Source: Kappaphycus alvarezii (Eukaryota > Rhodophyta > Florideophyceae > Gigartinales > Solieriaceae). From it: a stretch of DNA of 64,000 nucleotides. Below the pieces are notes generated by a model that did no database searches, was not told the DNA's origin, and saw nothing but the letters and a program-made list of their open reading frames with translations. This document shows, in pieces, positions 23,463 through 34,700 of this stretch (position 1 is the first letter of the stretch; every line of letters begins with the position of its first letter). The stretch covers positions 1 through 64,000 of the forward strand of contig NADL03000504.1 of assembly GCA_002205965.3 (NCBI GenBank), in the 5' to 3' direction. The position numbers and the translations under genes are program-made.

Positions 23463-26400
23463 ACCAGTTCCAACCATAACTGTGATCTCATGAAGAGAAC
23501 CACTCCTTTTTCCGTTCTCCTTATGTATTAATTCAAATATTACCAGCTTCAGGGATGGAGTGAAACATATCATTCTTTCAGTAGATGATGCCTTGATCGT
23601 CCATCAGCTACTACTCTCCCGTTTGGAACGTACTTCAGATGAACTAATCCTATTTCAACTTCTTATTTGAGAAAATAATGAAGGATGTAGATAATGGGCC
23701 TTGATTATCCCAGTTGATGTCAGTTACAATTTTATAAGGTAAACTTAGTTCCTTCAGAAAGGAACGACGATGAAACGCTTCACTCAATGCATTCTATAAT
23801 TCTATTTACTTAGCTTCGAATTTGGATTGAGCTACTGTTCTCTAAATCTTGCTCGAATATGAGGCATTTGAGCTGCAGTTGAATATAAAAACAAGTTTTA
23901 CACCTACAGCCCTCACGATTAACGGTCCAGCTCTAGTCTTCATAACCAACAAGTGTTATCGAATTGTCAAGATCTCGTTTTTTGAATAAAAGAGCAAAGT
24001 TTCTAAAACCATTAAGATATCTTAACTCGCGGATAACTGCTCTCCGGTGATTAAGAAAGGACTATAGACAGGCATAATTGGAAAAATTACAGGTAAACTT
24101 ACATCTGATCTAGTGCGAAGTATTGCGTTTATAACAGATACAACTAGACTTTGATATATATTCTGCAGCTGTGAGTGGCGTTCAAAACGGATTTTACCCG
24201 GAACTGAGTCGGCGAAATGTGTCCGACTTTCTCTTTATATCTTTCGTTGAAACTCTCCAGAATGCATCCAACATGATGATGTTGAGAGATTGAGATCGAA
24301 TTCATATCACTGTTCCTATTAATGAAGGGTCCAAGTAAATGACTGAAAGGACCATTACTTGCCTTCCAAAGCCGCTGTAAAATATAATATTTAAAGTATA
24401 TGAGCCTTGACAACCCCTTTGTAGGGATTAAGAGGTCATAGACGTATAAAATTATAAAAGAAAACTTCATATTTTGATATCATACAAATATACGAAGATG
24501 AGATTCAATTGATTAAAAACAATGTTATTAGATAGAGTGATAAACGTCGCGTATCAAACGGTTGGTAAATGCTTTAAAATTCATTCTTTCTTACTCCAGT
24601 CTAAAAATGAGGCAACCTTTTCTGTGCCTATGCATCTCAGTTTGTGCTGTATACAATTCTTTGCAGATATTTTCGTTTATAGACGAAGATTCAATATATA
24701 TTTTATGAATCTCAGATAAAAATGTGCTCTGTTAGCTATTAAAACTCGAAAAAAGGAAATGAAGGCCCAAAAAGTGGAAATGTCTCCCTAAAGTCAACAC
24801 ATTTCGCTTGTGAATACTCATTGACAACTACTTGTGCTACGTACAGCTCATCTTTCCTGCCGGTTTTCTCTTAACTTCGAAATAATATCTGAAACCTGTT
24901 GCTTTTATACCTGATACAAGTTTATTGAGTTCCCGTACTCTCGTGTTTCATTTTCCGAAAGTTAATTCATTTCAGAATAAGTTGTATAAATCCACTTGAT
25001 GCTGTCTTTCCCTGGAATATTTTCTTGTATTTTTTGTTCTCTCACCAAACCAGCGTAATAAGTATACATATAAATCGATTTGGGAGGTGTAGGCATATTT
25101 TCTAGATTGGATCCTATGTGTTGTAGGTTATTCTCTTTTGAATTAGTCTCGACCATTTGGTCTCGACCCTTTGGGTGAACTGATTGATAGTTCAATAAAT
25201 AGGTGCCACTTATGAGTCTTTGAATGATGTATGTCGGAACTTTCTCTGCTTTGAAATTTCAATTAAACCATGAATATTTTGATCATCTAACTTAACACCT
25301 ATGGAGAAATTTTGCCATTCTGATTGCTCGGATAAATAATAAGTCCTATCTAATATTTCATCAATTCATTTTAAAATTGATTATCTCTCCAGGGATCACA
25401 AGCGATAAGATTAGAAAATAATTGCATCCAATAAGGGGATATTTCTTTATGCGTGAGTTTCATTTCTTTTTTCAATGATCTCAATAAGTTTGAGTAGCAT
25501 ACGCTTTCAATTGCAAAAATGGGCATTGTACCGCATAGAAATTCTCTTGTTTGTCGTCTTTGGTTTAGCACCTTTGGGTCCAAACTGCTAAATCAACTAA
25601 ATTGGAGTCTTTGTCGGGTATAGATGGTAGAAATGATTGATTTCAATCACAAATTTCCATGCATCTTTGCCTAAAGCAAAATAATTCCCCATATCTGCAA
25701 CAAATAGATTTATTTGTCCTGATAAACAGTTTTTCGTTTGTATACAAGCCACGCTGAACTGATGTAGTCTCGGAGATTTAGAAGTAGTTTGTAAAACTGT
25801 TCACTATTATACTCTTTTGCGTTGCCTGTACGCAAGTCGCCTATCTCTGTCTAGTATCTTTTTCTGCATGAGCCCTGAGGGTTTGAAAGCTGTCAATTAA
25901 GCAAATTTTATATTCCAGAAAACAAAGAATTTACACTTTCGGAAGTCTTCAATAAGCAGCAAAAAAATTATCGAGGTCACTCTTTTGATGTCACATTCAT
26001 CGGTCTACGCATCACTATGAAATAGTTGAAATTGTCTTTCTGGCTTAAATTTACTTTTTGAGATTGATAATCGTTGCTGCTTCCCACATTTAAAGATAAG
26101 AAATGCGTCTGGTTTGGATGTTTTATTTAGATATTCGCCTCAAAACATGCTTCTAATTTCCTCCTAGTTTATATGTCCTAATCGCCGGTGCCATAGTTTA
26201 AAACATCATAGTCAACATAAATGACGCTTTCCTTTCGGAAGGGGTAACTATTTTCAAACTCAGCGCCATAACTTGGATTTAACGTACCTTGTACCAAAGA
26301 TTAAAATAGTAACAATACAAGTATTAAGTTCAAAAGTTATTGCTTAACCTCTTCTAGTGAGCTGTCTAACGGATAGAAATTTGCAGTGAATTTGAGATAC

Positions 26401-27677
26401 ATTCTAAACATACTGAATAAAAAAGGGAGCATCTCTGTTTTGAGTAGTCAGGAGCACTCAGACTGTTCCAACTCCAGGTGATTCTACGCTGAGACTATCG
26501 GTTACTGAAAATATACTCGAAGCTGTTTGATCAAATTCGGAAAAGGGGACATATAGCTACACGGGTGATTTTAAATATCACTAGATCAACTCCTCAGTAA
26601 GAAAAAGCAGTTGTTTCTTTCTGTTCTTGTTTTTATCATACCACAAAAAAACCGCAATTTCGCGTGATTTTCATCATTTTTCCATGATGTTTCATGATGT
26701 AAGCCCGTTAATTTGAATCCTGTACTGCTTGACATATTTTTTGCCTTGTACACCTAAGCAAGGAACTTTCGATACTCTCTAATCCATTGGAGATCCTTAT
26801 TATAATATAGACGACTGATTTACCTATTGAATATAACCAAGCCGCCTTACACCTTTCGTAGGTGCTTTTAACGTATTATTGGGGCCAAAGCAAGGTCTCT
26901 AGAGGTCTAGTATGATTGAGAGGTTTTTTTGCCCCATTTTAGATTTTCGTCTCTTCCTGTAGCGGTTTCCCATTTATATTTTTGAGGAATATTTGTTCTT
27001 TTAGTGCTTTAAGGTTAGTGAAAATATTCCTGTACTGTTCATTTAGTCTCGATAGAACTGTTGCTGCAATGTTTTCATTTTTAAATCCGGCACCTGCTAC
27101 CTGTAGTTAATGATCCAGCGTTATTACCATCGACATTTTTCGAACATGTTTATATGTCATATCTCCTGCATGTGACCTATCTTTTGACGACGTCGAATAT
27201 GTCTGTGACCGCCGTACATTCCATTAATAGTATCCGAGAGGGTTAAACTATTTTTGAGCTTTGTGACACTTTACAGTATATATAACGTAGCTTTCATTAG
27301 GTGCTGACATGATTATACGTCCGGTTTGACATATTCTGTCGGAAAGTTAGATTAAAATCGACTTTTTCTTCCATCCATATACTGATCAATTGTTAATGGT
27401 ACCATGGTGGAACTTTCACCTTGGTGAGTTTATGAAGGAAGACTTGAAGTCTTTCTACATAAACTCGTGACTGCTTATCGAACGTCTTTCTCCTGCGGGA
27501 TCAGTAATTTTAGCTAGTTCCAGATGAGAAATTACCCCTTAAAAGTACAAAATAGTTATTCTTCAAAGTCCCAATTTTTCAAATGATGTGTCCAGGATAT
27601 ACTGAGTCCAGAACCTAAGACCTGTTGACTTGAATTAGATGGTTAACAAAAGAACTGTATGGGAGATGTACTAGTTA

Positions 27678-27953
27678 TTGTTGCTTCTTTATTCCTGTGC
27701 AACTACAGCTTTGGCTCTAAAATTAAGTGCTCCTTTATGTAGCTTAATATTTTAAGCCATTCATAGCAACTGACTTGACGCAAATACAGGCATTCAACAC
27801 GAGTAAGTAAAAAGTATAATAAATATCGTGATTTAATGTACAATTGAATGTTGCTTCAGATCATGGTGGCTGGGCCTTTTCGTTTTTGAGTACTATTAGA
27901 AATGAATTTATTCAGCGCTTTGTCAGAAATAAACCAGTTGCTAGAACAGTATC
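27678..27953 (-). repeat. Diverged LTR of old copia element (5' end of element)
   Basis: The partner of 23175-23462. Strong divergence between the two implies an old insertion. Confidence 0.6.
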
Positions 27954-29639
27954 AAAAATAACTTCTTATCACAGAGATATCAACAATTTTTATCGGAGAA
28001 AATCTTAGATGTTGCCTGCAGATGCAGCAAAGCTTTCCAAAGTGTCGAATTAAACCGAAATTATTTGGGTTTAATAAAACCGAAAAGAAAGTGAGCCTCA
28101 AAAGGAGAAACAGGTAGGTATTTCAATTCCTTTTCACTCTATAATTCCTGTTTTCATTTACTGAAACATTTAAACTTTGTAAGAAACATTTTTACTTCCA
28201 CCAAATCTGAAGTAATGCTCCACACATCTAGTCTCAATTGCGGTAAATTACATATATTAGCTATTTTACTCCCCACTTATCCCGAATACCAGAAGGATTC
28301 CCATTTTGGCTCTGATTATACTATCAATCTAAGGTTTCCTTAAAATATCTTTGCGCTTCCGTGAAACAATGTGGAATATGGGTAAACTCACTTTGACCAC
28401 ATGGAAGCGCCCCCTTGATCTCACCTAAATCTACAAAGACCTCTCCAAAATTTTCATTCCAGACTTCCGCATCCTAAACGGCGAAAAATATCCCAGCCAC
28501 ATTTACACCAAACCAAACGGAAGCCCCAACACAAAGATATTCATGAGCGTGAGTGAAAATAATGCCAAAATATTCGAAGATGACTAAACATTCACCAACT
28601 GCAACCATGAAAGGTTTAATACTAGCCCAAATTACGGTAAATGACCGCACAAACAAAAAAGGATAAATTAGGAGGCTCATTATATCAATCTTATAAAAAC
28701 TACAAGTACTAAAAACTAAATGAATATACAGAGAGAATAATAGATCCAAAAGGATTTCGGTGACCTTTCTCAACAAACAGGATGAATATGCCTCTGGCTG
28801 ACTAATGGTCGAAGTAATTTCGGGTAATATGACATACATCAAGCTCGCTCACTCTATTGCATTTTCCGGAATCAGTTCTCACTCATAGACTGCACAGGAA
28901 CATTTACTCCGTGTCGTCTTTAGTATTTGAGGCTGCAAAGTCCTAAATTAACCCTCAAAGGTTCAGAGATATTCTTATTACTTTTTTCTTGCAAAAATAC
29001 CAATTATAATATCTCAACCAAGACTGAAGAGTTCATTTTTACAGAAGGAGCAAACCTGCGTTCCGTAAAATTTTTTTATCCCTCGCAAAGTCGTGCGCAA
29101 AAGAAGTCCAGCCTCGGTAGGATCTCTTTAAGGGCAAATGGATGCAAGTAAATATTAACGGTCATCATACCTGAAAGAAAAGGCACAGTAAGTGAGACTA
29201 GGATCAAGCTAAAACTCCTCTTTTAGTCATTTTTAATTGAGGGCTTCCTAACTGTGTATTTAGACTCTCTTTAAGAGCAGTTCTTGATTTGAAAATAAGA
29301 TAATGAAATGAAGCCTATTGCTACGTGTAAGTAAATCACAGGCCTGATATGCAGCACGGAGACAATCAATTGGCACCATTACCACCATCGTACTACGTCG
29401 TGAGCACAGACATCGACAACGAAAGCCAGAAGCCATTTATTATCCTCCCCGTTATGCTTGTGGAGCAGATGCAGCGAACATCCGCATACTAATCTTATTA
29501 TACAGCAGAGTGCTGTGCTGGCAGGGAATCGAAACCGGATGATAGAGGAGAACGAAAGCGATACCAGAGACTAAGAAGGTCCTGGACGCGGCTTTTCTAG
29601 AACCGTATCTAAGGCCAAATACGCTCGTCGCAATTCCTC
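27954..29639. other. Unassigned; one short coding-like segment
   Basis: A plus-strand open segment at about 28425-28587 reads with non-AT-driven codons, including IFIPDFRILNGEKYPSHI and KPNGSPNTKIFMSV, and ends in TAA at 28585-28587. It stands out from its AT-rich surroundings but matches no family I know. The rest shows nothing. Confidence 0.3.
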
Positions 29640-30639
29640 TCATGTATACCATTGCATCAGATATAACGATCCGGATGTGTCTTTGTTTGAGAAGATCTCA
29701 CATATGAGCAGAGAACACTTTCATACATTGCATTCTCTTTGCAAAGAACGACTCTCCCGTCCCTTTGATATTCGTCGTGAAAGTGTTACGGTTAATCGTG
29801 TCCCTCGGAACACGATTAACCGTAACAGAAGAGCTATTATTTCTCTTTTTGGATACTTTAGGGGTTGAAATGAAGGGAGAGTAGGCGTCCAACGTATGGA
29901 CTACAAGTACGGTGTATCGACAGGAACGGCATCAAACTACTTCAGGCATGCTTTGCATGCCATCTATGAGTCACTAGATTCCATTACTCCAAAGCTCATA
30001 GGTTGGCCATCTGAGCAGGAACTTGCTAGTATTGAAGGGCTCATCGTGGAATTTCCGAACTGCGTGTTTTGCGTTGATGGAAACAAAAGCAAACGGTGGC
30101 GCCCAAAGGATTGCCATGAGCAGAAACGAGCGTACGACGGATATAAAAAGTCACACATATGGTCAATGTTGCTGTATTGCGATCTTTTCGGTCGCTTCAT
30201 TCGTGTTGAAATATCTGACAAGGGTGCAGAGAGTGATCGACCCATGTACACTTCATCCGAGGTATATCAGCGACCATCCGACTTCCTATCGGAGAGACAG
30301 CAAGGTATGGCTGACATGGAATTTGCAGGCGACGGAGCACTTTTTATTCCATATAAGACAAATTAGTGCACTGGATGGATGTATATGGCGGAGTATAACA
30401 AAGGAATACGAAAGCGGCGTATGGCGAATGAATGGGTTATTGGTTTCGCCAACAACCGCTTCAGATTATTTTTAGGACGTTGGAACTTTGAGAAAGAGCT
30501 CATTTCGACAGCGTACATCACTGCAGCGATGCCTTGTAACTTGGAATTCGACAGGAGAGGATTCGCTTTACATTCAAGGGAATTTTATGAGGAAAAAATA
30601 GCGTTAGCAACACGCAGAGATCACGAAGACCAGCGCTGA
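29640..30639 (+). pseudogene. PIF/Harbinger-like DDE transposase
   Basis: A DDE_Tnp_4-type transposase on the plus strand. Segments in order: MSREHFHTLHSLCKERLSRP (from 29704), YGVSTGTASNYFRHALHAI (29908 on, a winged-helix-like block), FCVDGNKSKRWRP (about 30070, first catalytic Asp in a CVDGN context), KKSHIWSMLLYCDLFGRFI, and finally NEWVIGFANNRFRLFLGRWN (about 30430) matching the R-x-x-x-E/N-x-x-FG-x-x-K-x-RW tail. Stops and frame changes near 29870 and 30365 interrupt it. It is convergent with the 331-codon ORF at 30706-31701, only 66 bp away, and the pair very likely forms one two-gene element. Terminal repeats were not found. Confidence 0.75.
29784..29827. repeat. Perfect 18-bp palindrome with 8-base loop
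   Basis: Arms TGTTACGGTTAATCGTGT (29784-29801) and its exact reverse complement (29810-29827) flank CCCTCGGA. It lies inside the transposase coding region, where both arms are in the open frame (VTVNRV and NTINRN). Either a recent inverted duplication or a structured RNA/DNA site. Confidence 0.9.
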
Positions 30640-30705
30640 TACAATATCTTGACGGGGTAGATAACAGCAGAACTTGGTGCTCCTTTACGTTATATGATAA
30701 CGGAA

Positions 30706-31701
30706 TTAGTTTTCATTACTTGCATCGCCGGTCGTTGACTCAGGATTCTGTTCAGCCGTGTTACCATCTCTTCTTGCATTTATATTATTCATGAGTAGCT
30801 GTGAATTGATAGTTAGCGGCGCAGAATGCAAAGCTGGAGGAAGGGGAGTTACAGGCTGCCGAATCGCGAGATTCTGGCTCCTGGCAAATGAATCCGTAAG
30901 GATTCCAAACTGCTCACTTTGGCGACGCTGCAAAGCTGCAATAGCTGTCGCTGCATTTGAAATTCGTGTTTGAGCCTCAAAATGCTGCAACTCCGCGGCT
31001 AACCGGCGCTTCTCACACAATTCGCGTGATTCTGCCCGACGCTTTTTGTTCTCCTCGAATTCTTTTTTGAGTTCTTCAATAAAGCGTTTCTTTTGTGCCC
31101 GTGACTCTTGAGCCTTGTTTAAACTCTTTACAGCGTCACCGTCCGTTGTTTGTACTTTCTTGCTAGCCTCTTGTTTGTAATAAAGTACAACTTGGTCGAG
31201 AACGTGATCTATATCACCGCGTTTCCCATGTGCTAGCGCAATGGGACCTTCCTCGTCCTCAGCAGGATGGTGATCGATCAGTACTCTCTTCGCTATATCG
31301 TTGACTTTTTGCGCAAAATTGCGAACGTTTTTAGTTGTAAGCTTGACCATATGACCCTGCCTCCACGCAATGCCAAAACGATTCTGATCTTCTACAATTT
31401 GGTGATCCGGAACGTGGCGAGTGGTTGCCATATTCGCTAATTGAGCATAAGTCTTCTCCAAAGTTTTAAGCTTTTTTCCCGGTGTCCCCGGGGCGATCAA
31501 CGTTTTTAGAATGCAGTTCTTCTCCACTTTATTCATAAAGAAGCGAGATTGGGCCGCACGCTTAACCTGATGAGGATTGGACGATTCAGAAGTTAACGGC
31601 AGTGGCGTGCCGCTGCGAGAGGATCTGTTGGCTTCTCCCCCTTGCTGGAAGGGGACAGTGGCTGAGGGTGGAGTGCCAGCAGTTGAATCAACGATAGCCA
31701 T
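30706..31701 (-). CDS. Second ORF of Harbinger-like element (331 aa, intact)
   Basis: An uninterrupted 331-residue frame, starting MAIVDSTAGTPPSATVPFQQ at 31701. The N-terminus is Ser/Pro/Thr-rich and disordered-looking. Residues about 50-160 look globular (FFMNKVEKNCILKTLIAPG, FAQKVNDIAKRVLIDHHP). Residues about 195-260 are strongly charged and probably a coiled coil (KKRFIEELKKEFEENKKRRA). The C-terminus is low complexity. It converges on the Harbinger-like transposase, 66 bp end to end. In Harbinger elements the second ORF usually encodes a Myb/SANT protein that helps the transposase bind the ends and enter the nucleus. I cannot see a clear SANT triad here, so that role is inferred from position only. 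Its intactness beside a broken transposase is notable. Confidence 0.7.
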   Translation of the reverse strand: MAIVDSTAGTPPSATVPFQQGGEANRSSRSGTPLPLTSESSNPHQVKRAAQSRFFMNKVEKNCILKTLIAPGTPGKKLKTLEKTYAQLANMATTRHVPDHQIVEDQNRFGIAWRQGHMVKLTTKNVRNFAQKVNDIAKRVLIDHHPAEDEEGPIALAHGKRGDIDHVLDQVVLYYKQEASKKVQTTDGDAVKSLNKAQESRAQKKRFIEELKKEFEENKKRRAESRELCEKRRLAAELQHFEAQTRISNAATAIAALQRRQSEQFGILTDSFARSQNLAIRQPVTPLPPALHSAPLTINSQLLMNNINARRDGNTAEQNPESTTGDASNEN

Positions 31702-34700
31702 TGCGGCAATCTAGCTGCAAGTGAGCTGGCTCAGGAGTGGAAAACGGTAGATTTCAAAGTTGAAGCGGTGTTATGTTGTGATGGAGGGATTCTGCAAAGC
31801 AAGGCTTTCGCATGCAGCACTGAAATCGTGCACATTTTCTGCTCTTGTTTTTGGTTTTAGCTTGAAAACAGGAATGCCAGCACGCCTTATTAAAAACATT
31901 AATTAATCGAAACCAGGACTTGTTTTGGAAATTAGCCTAGTTTTTCATTAATTAAAAAGGCCTATTACACTTCCAACAACAAAATCTATTCGAAATATGC
32001 AATGATGTTTTTCTACCATATAAAATTTAAAGCACATGGAATTTTAGTTTTCTGTACAATGATCTCAAACTGACTCGCGATGAGAAAAATAATGGTTGGA
32101 ACTGCATATATTTATGTCACTAAACATATTTTATTCAAAGCAGTAGAGAAGTTTACACAGTTTTCCTTGCAAAAGAGGAAGGAAGATAGAGCCCACAAAA
32201 AGCCGGTCTTTGGAGTAAGAAACCCGGAAAATGATGCCTTGAAAGAAAAAAATCATTAGTGTGTTCGGTGTCAAAACAATTCAATCGAGTTCATGTTAAT
32301 GGTTAAAGTAACAGGAAGAGAAAAAGAATGGAGTGGCGGGTAGCTTTTTAAAGCGATTCTTCTAAAATATACAGGCTTAGAAAAATGGGCATCAAAATTT
32401 CCAACATCGTATTACAGATCCACTTATGGTCTTTCATTGCGAATGGAGATAACAGAAGTACCTTTAGTATGTCAGTGAGCGATGAAGGTCTTATGATTGC
32501 AAGTCGAATAACATATAGGTAGTTAAAGCGCTATACGACAGTAAAACAATTTGTGCCAAGGGTGAAGAGAAGATAACTAATAATAAGTCCATGGAAACCT
32601 GAAGTTTACCGAGAACGCATTATTTTTTAGTCTTAAAGTATTGAAGAGAGAGTTTCAGAGTATACATTTGAATGAACGCAACGAACTTGATGCATGCTGC
32701 TGGCTTCCTTGTAATCCAGAGAGTCAAGAATTTCTGCGGATCACGTCCAAATAGTTTAAAGTATGAGTATGAGATATCAGGAGGATGGTCTTGGCGTAGC
32801 AGTAAGCTAACAAAAACTGGAAATGTTTTAATTTTGTCTGGCTCCCAATGACGTCTATAATGTCAATTCTCAAAGCAAAAGGTAGATTTCATTAAAATAG
32901 AAGTTATATGTTTTAGACATGTATTTCCAACATTTTGAGAGGAATGAGGGAAGAAGGGCAGCTAAGTGATGACCTGAAAAGGGAATACCACCAGAAACTA
33001 CAATTGTTTTAGCAGTAAAATAGTCGTTACTGAGTTATTTATTTCTTACATTGATGGTGGTTAAATTTGTGTCTAAATTATTTGAATAGTGATTAGAATC
33101 GATCTCTTTTTCCCCATTGTATTTTTACATATTTTAAGACAAATTGGCATTTTTGCGAGTACAAATTTATGTTTGAAATCAATTTGACGTTGAGACCTTG
33201 ATTTTAAAAAGGACTTTAGAAGAGGTGAATACAAATATTGAGCCAATGTAACTGCTTTGTCCTTACTTGCGCCAGTAAAAAGCTTGTAGTATCGAAGAAA
33301 GTTCAGAAGAAGAGGCCGATAAATTAATAAACTTAGATTAGCGCAGCTGTTTTGGAGTAATGAGTGAGACAAGCTATATAATTAACAACACTCTATCATG
33401 TCCAGCCTTGAATTGAGTTTTTTGCTTACTTTTTTCATTATTAAAAAGGTTTATACTTCATTTTTTATCTTATCCTGAATTTTAATCTTGTCATGAATTT
33501 TAAACGCAACTTAGCTATTTCGACCCAAATTTAGCGATCAAAATATCTAGTCCGGAAACAATGATTTTATCAGAAATGGCCAAGTTTCAAAAAGAGAACC
33601 CGTTTCGATTGTTAGAAAAATCAATCCTCCACCATTATCTGTCATCATTTTGTCCCTAATTTTCCTCAACATTGTAATTACATTTGCAATTCCACTACAA
33701 TAAAAGACAGCCATCACCGAAAGAAATCATGTCGGACATTCCAATTTCGCACTCTCTAACATATTTGTGTCGAATGTTGCATAATGATGACTGTGAAAAT
33801 ACATATTGGAGCTTCTTTTCTTAGCTTTGCGCTAATTTTAACCCATTATAATATACTAAAATGTCTCAGAGGAAGAAAGCTGGGGAATTATTGAATCCCT
33901 TGTACGCCTCTTCTTTCTGATGCTCATTGCTAGGTCTCTGTCTTCTGTTACCATTTCCCTGGACGAAAGTACACATGATCGAAAGCTTATGAACAAATCC
34001 CGAACATCTGGGCACTATTGTACATATAAAAATCTTTATCCTTGACGTGTGTTCCGGTAAAGATGAGATAAATGTAAAAACTGCTGCCTAAGGAATTTTG
34101 GGACAATCCCCTCCAGACGCGATATGTCTTTCCTACAAGTTCTCGGCAATCCTTAGATTGCTCTCTACCATCTACGGTACGCACCAGAGTATGAAGATTC
34201 ATGCGGATTTAGAAGCTTATTACGCATAACAATTAGAGTGGTCGGATCGTTTTGCTCCTTACCTTTATTATATACAGAATTTCGCTGCTATAAAGGGTAA
34301 GAGGGGCATCTAAGTATTCAACGGAATTATGACTCAGAGTTTCTAAAAAATAGTTATCCGCGTCCATTTCGAGAACAGACTGGTAGAAGTTTTTAAGTAT
34401 TGGCGAATATATTTGGCTTTGGGCCCTCCGTCTGCTGGACGAAAGCGGCCTAGTATGTCATCTTTTTCCGACATACTTGATGATTGATTTTTTTTCGCAG
34501 GGCCAAAGAGGGATTGTAGAATGATGAGCGAGCTGAAAGTCCCATAATGCGCTGGGTGTGAAATACCATGCTAAACGTGTATGATATTACACGGATGGCG
34601 TCATCATCGTTCAAGGAGTCTATGAATGGAAAGTATACTGAAAGATATCTCAGCGAAGATTGAAGCGCAACCGTTAGGTACTGTTTCTTCTCTACAGTGT

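Larger units (their letters stand above)
23175..27953 (-). mobile_element. Old Ty1/copia element, heavily decayed
   Basis: Two diverged direct repeats bound the region: about 23175-23462 and 27678-27953. They share blocks such as ATTAAGTGCT...ATGTAGCTTA and AATTTATTCA. Between them, minus-strand coding shows copia reverse transcriptase remnants (IILYVYDLLIPTKGLSRL near 24410-24460, then SHLLGPFINRN and NSISISQHHH), with other pol-like scraps around 24.96-25.6 kb. It is an old fossil, broken in very many places, and AT-rich compared with the younger elements in the window. Confidence 0.7.
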
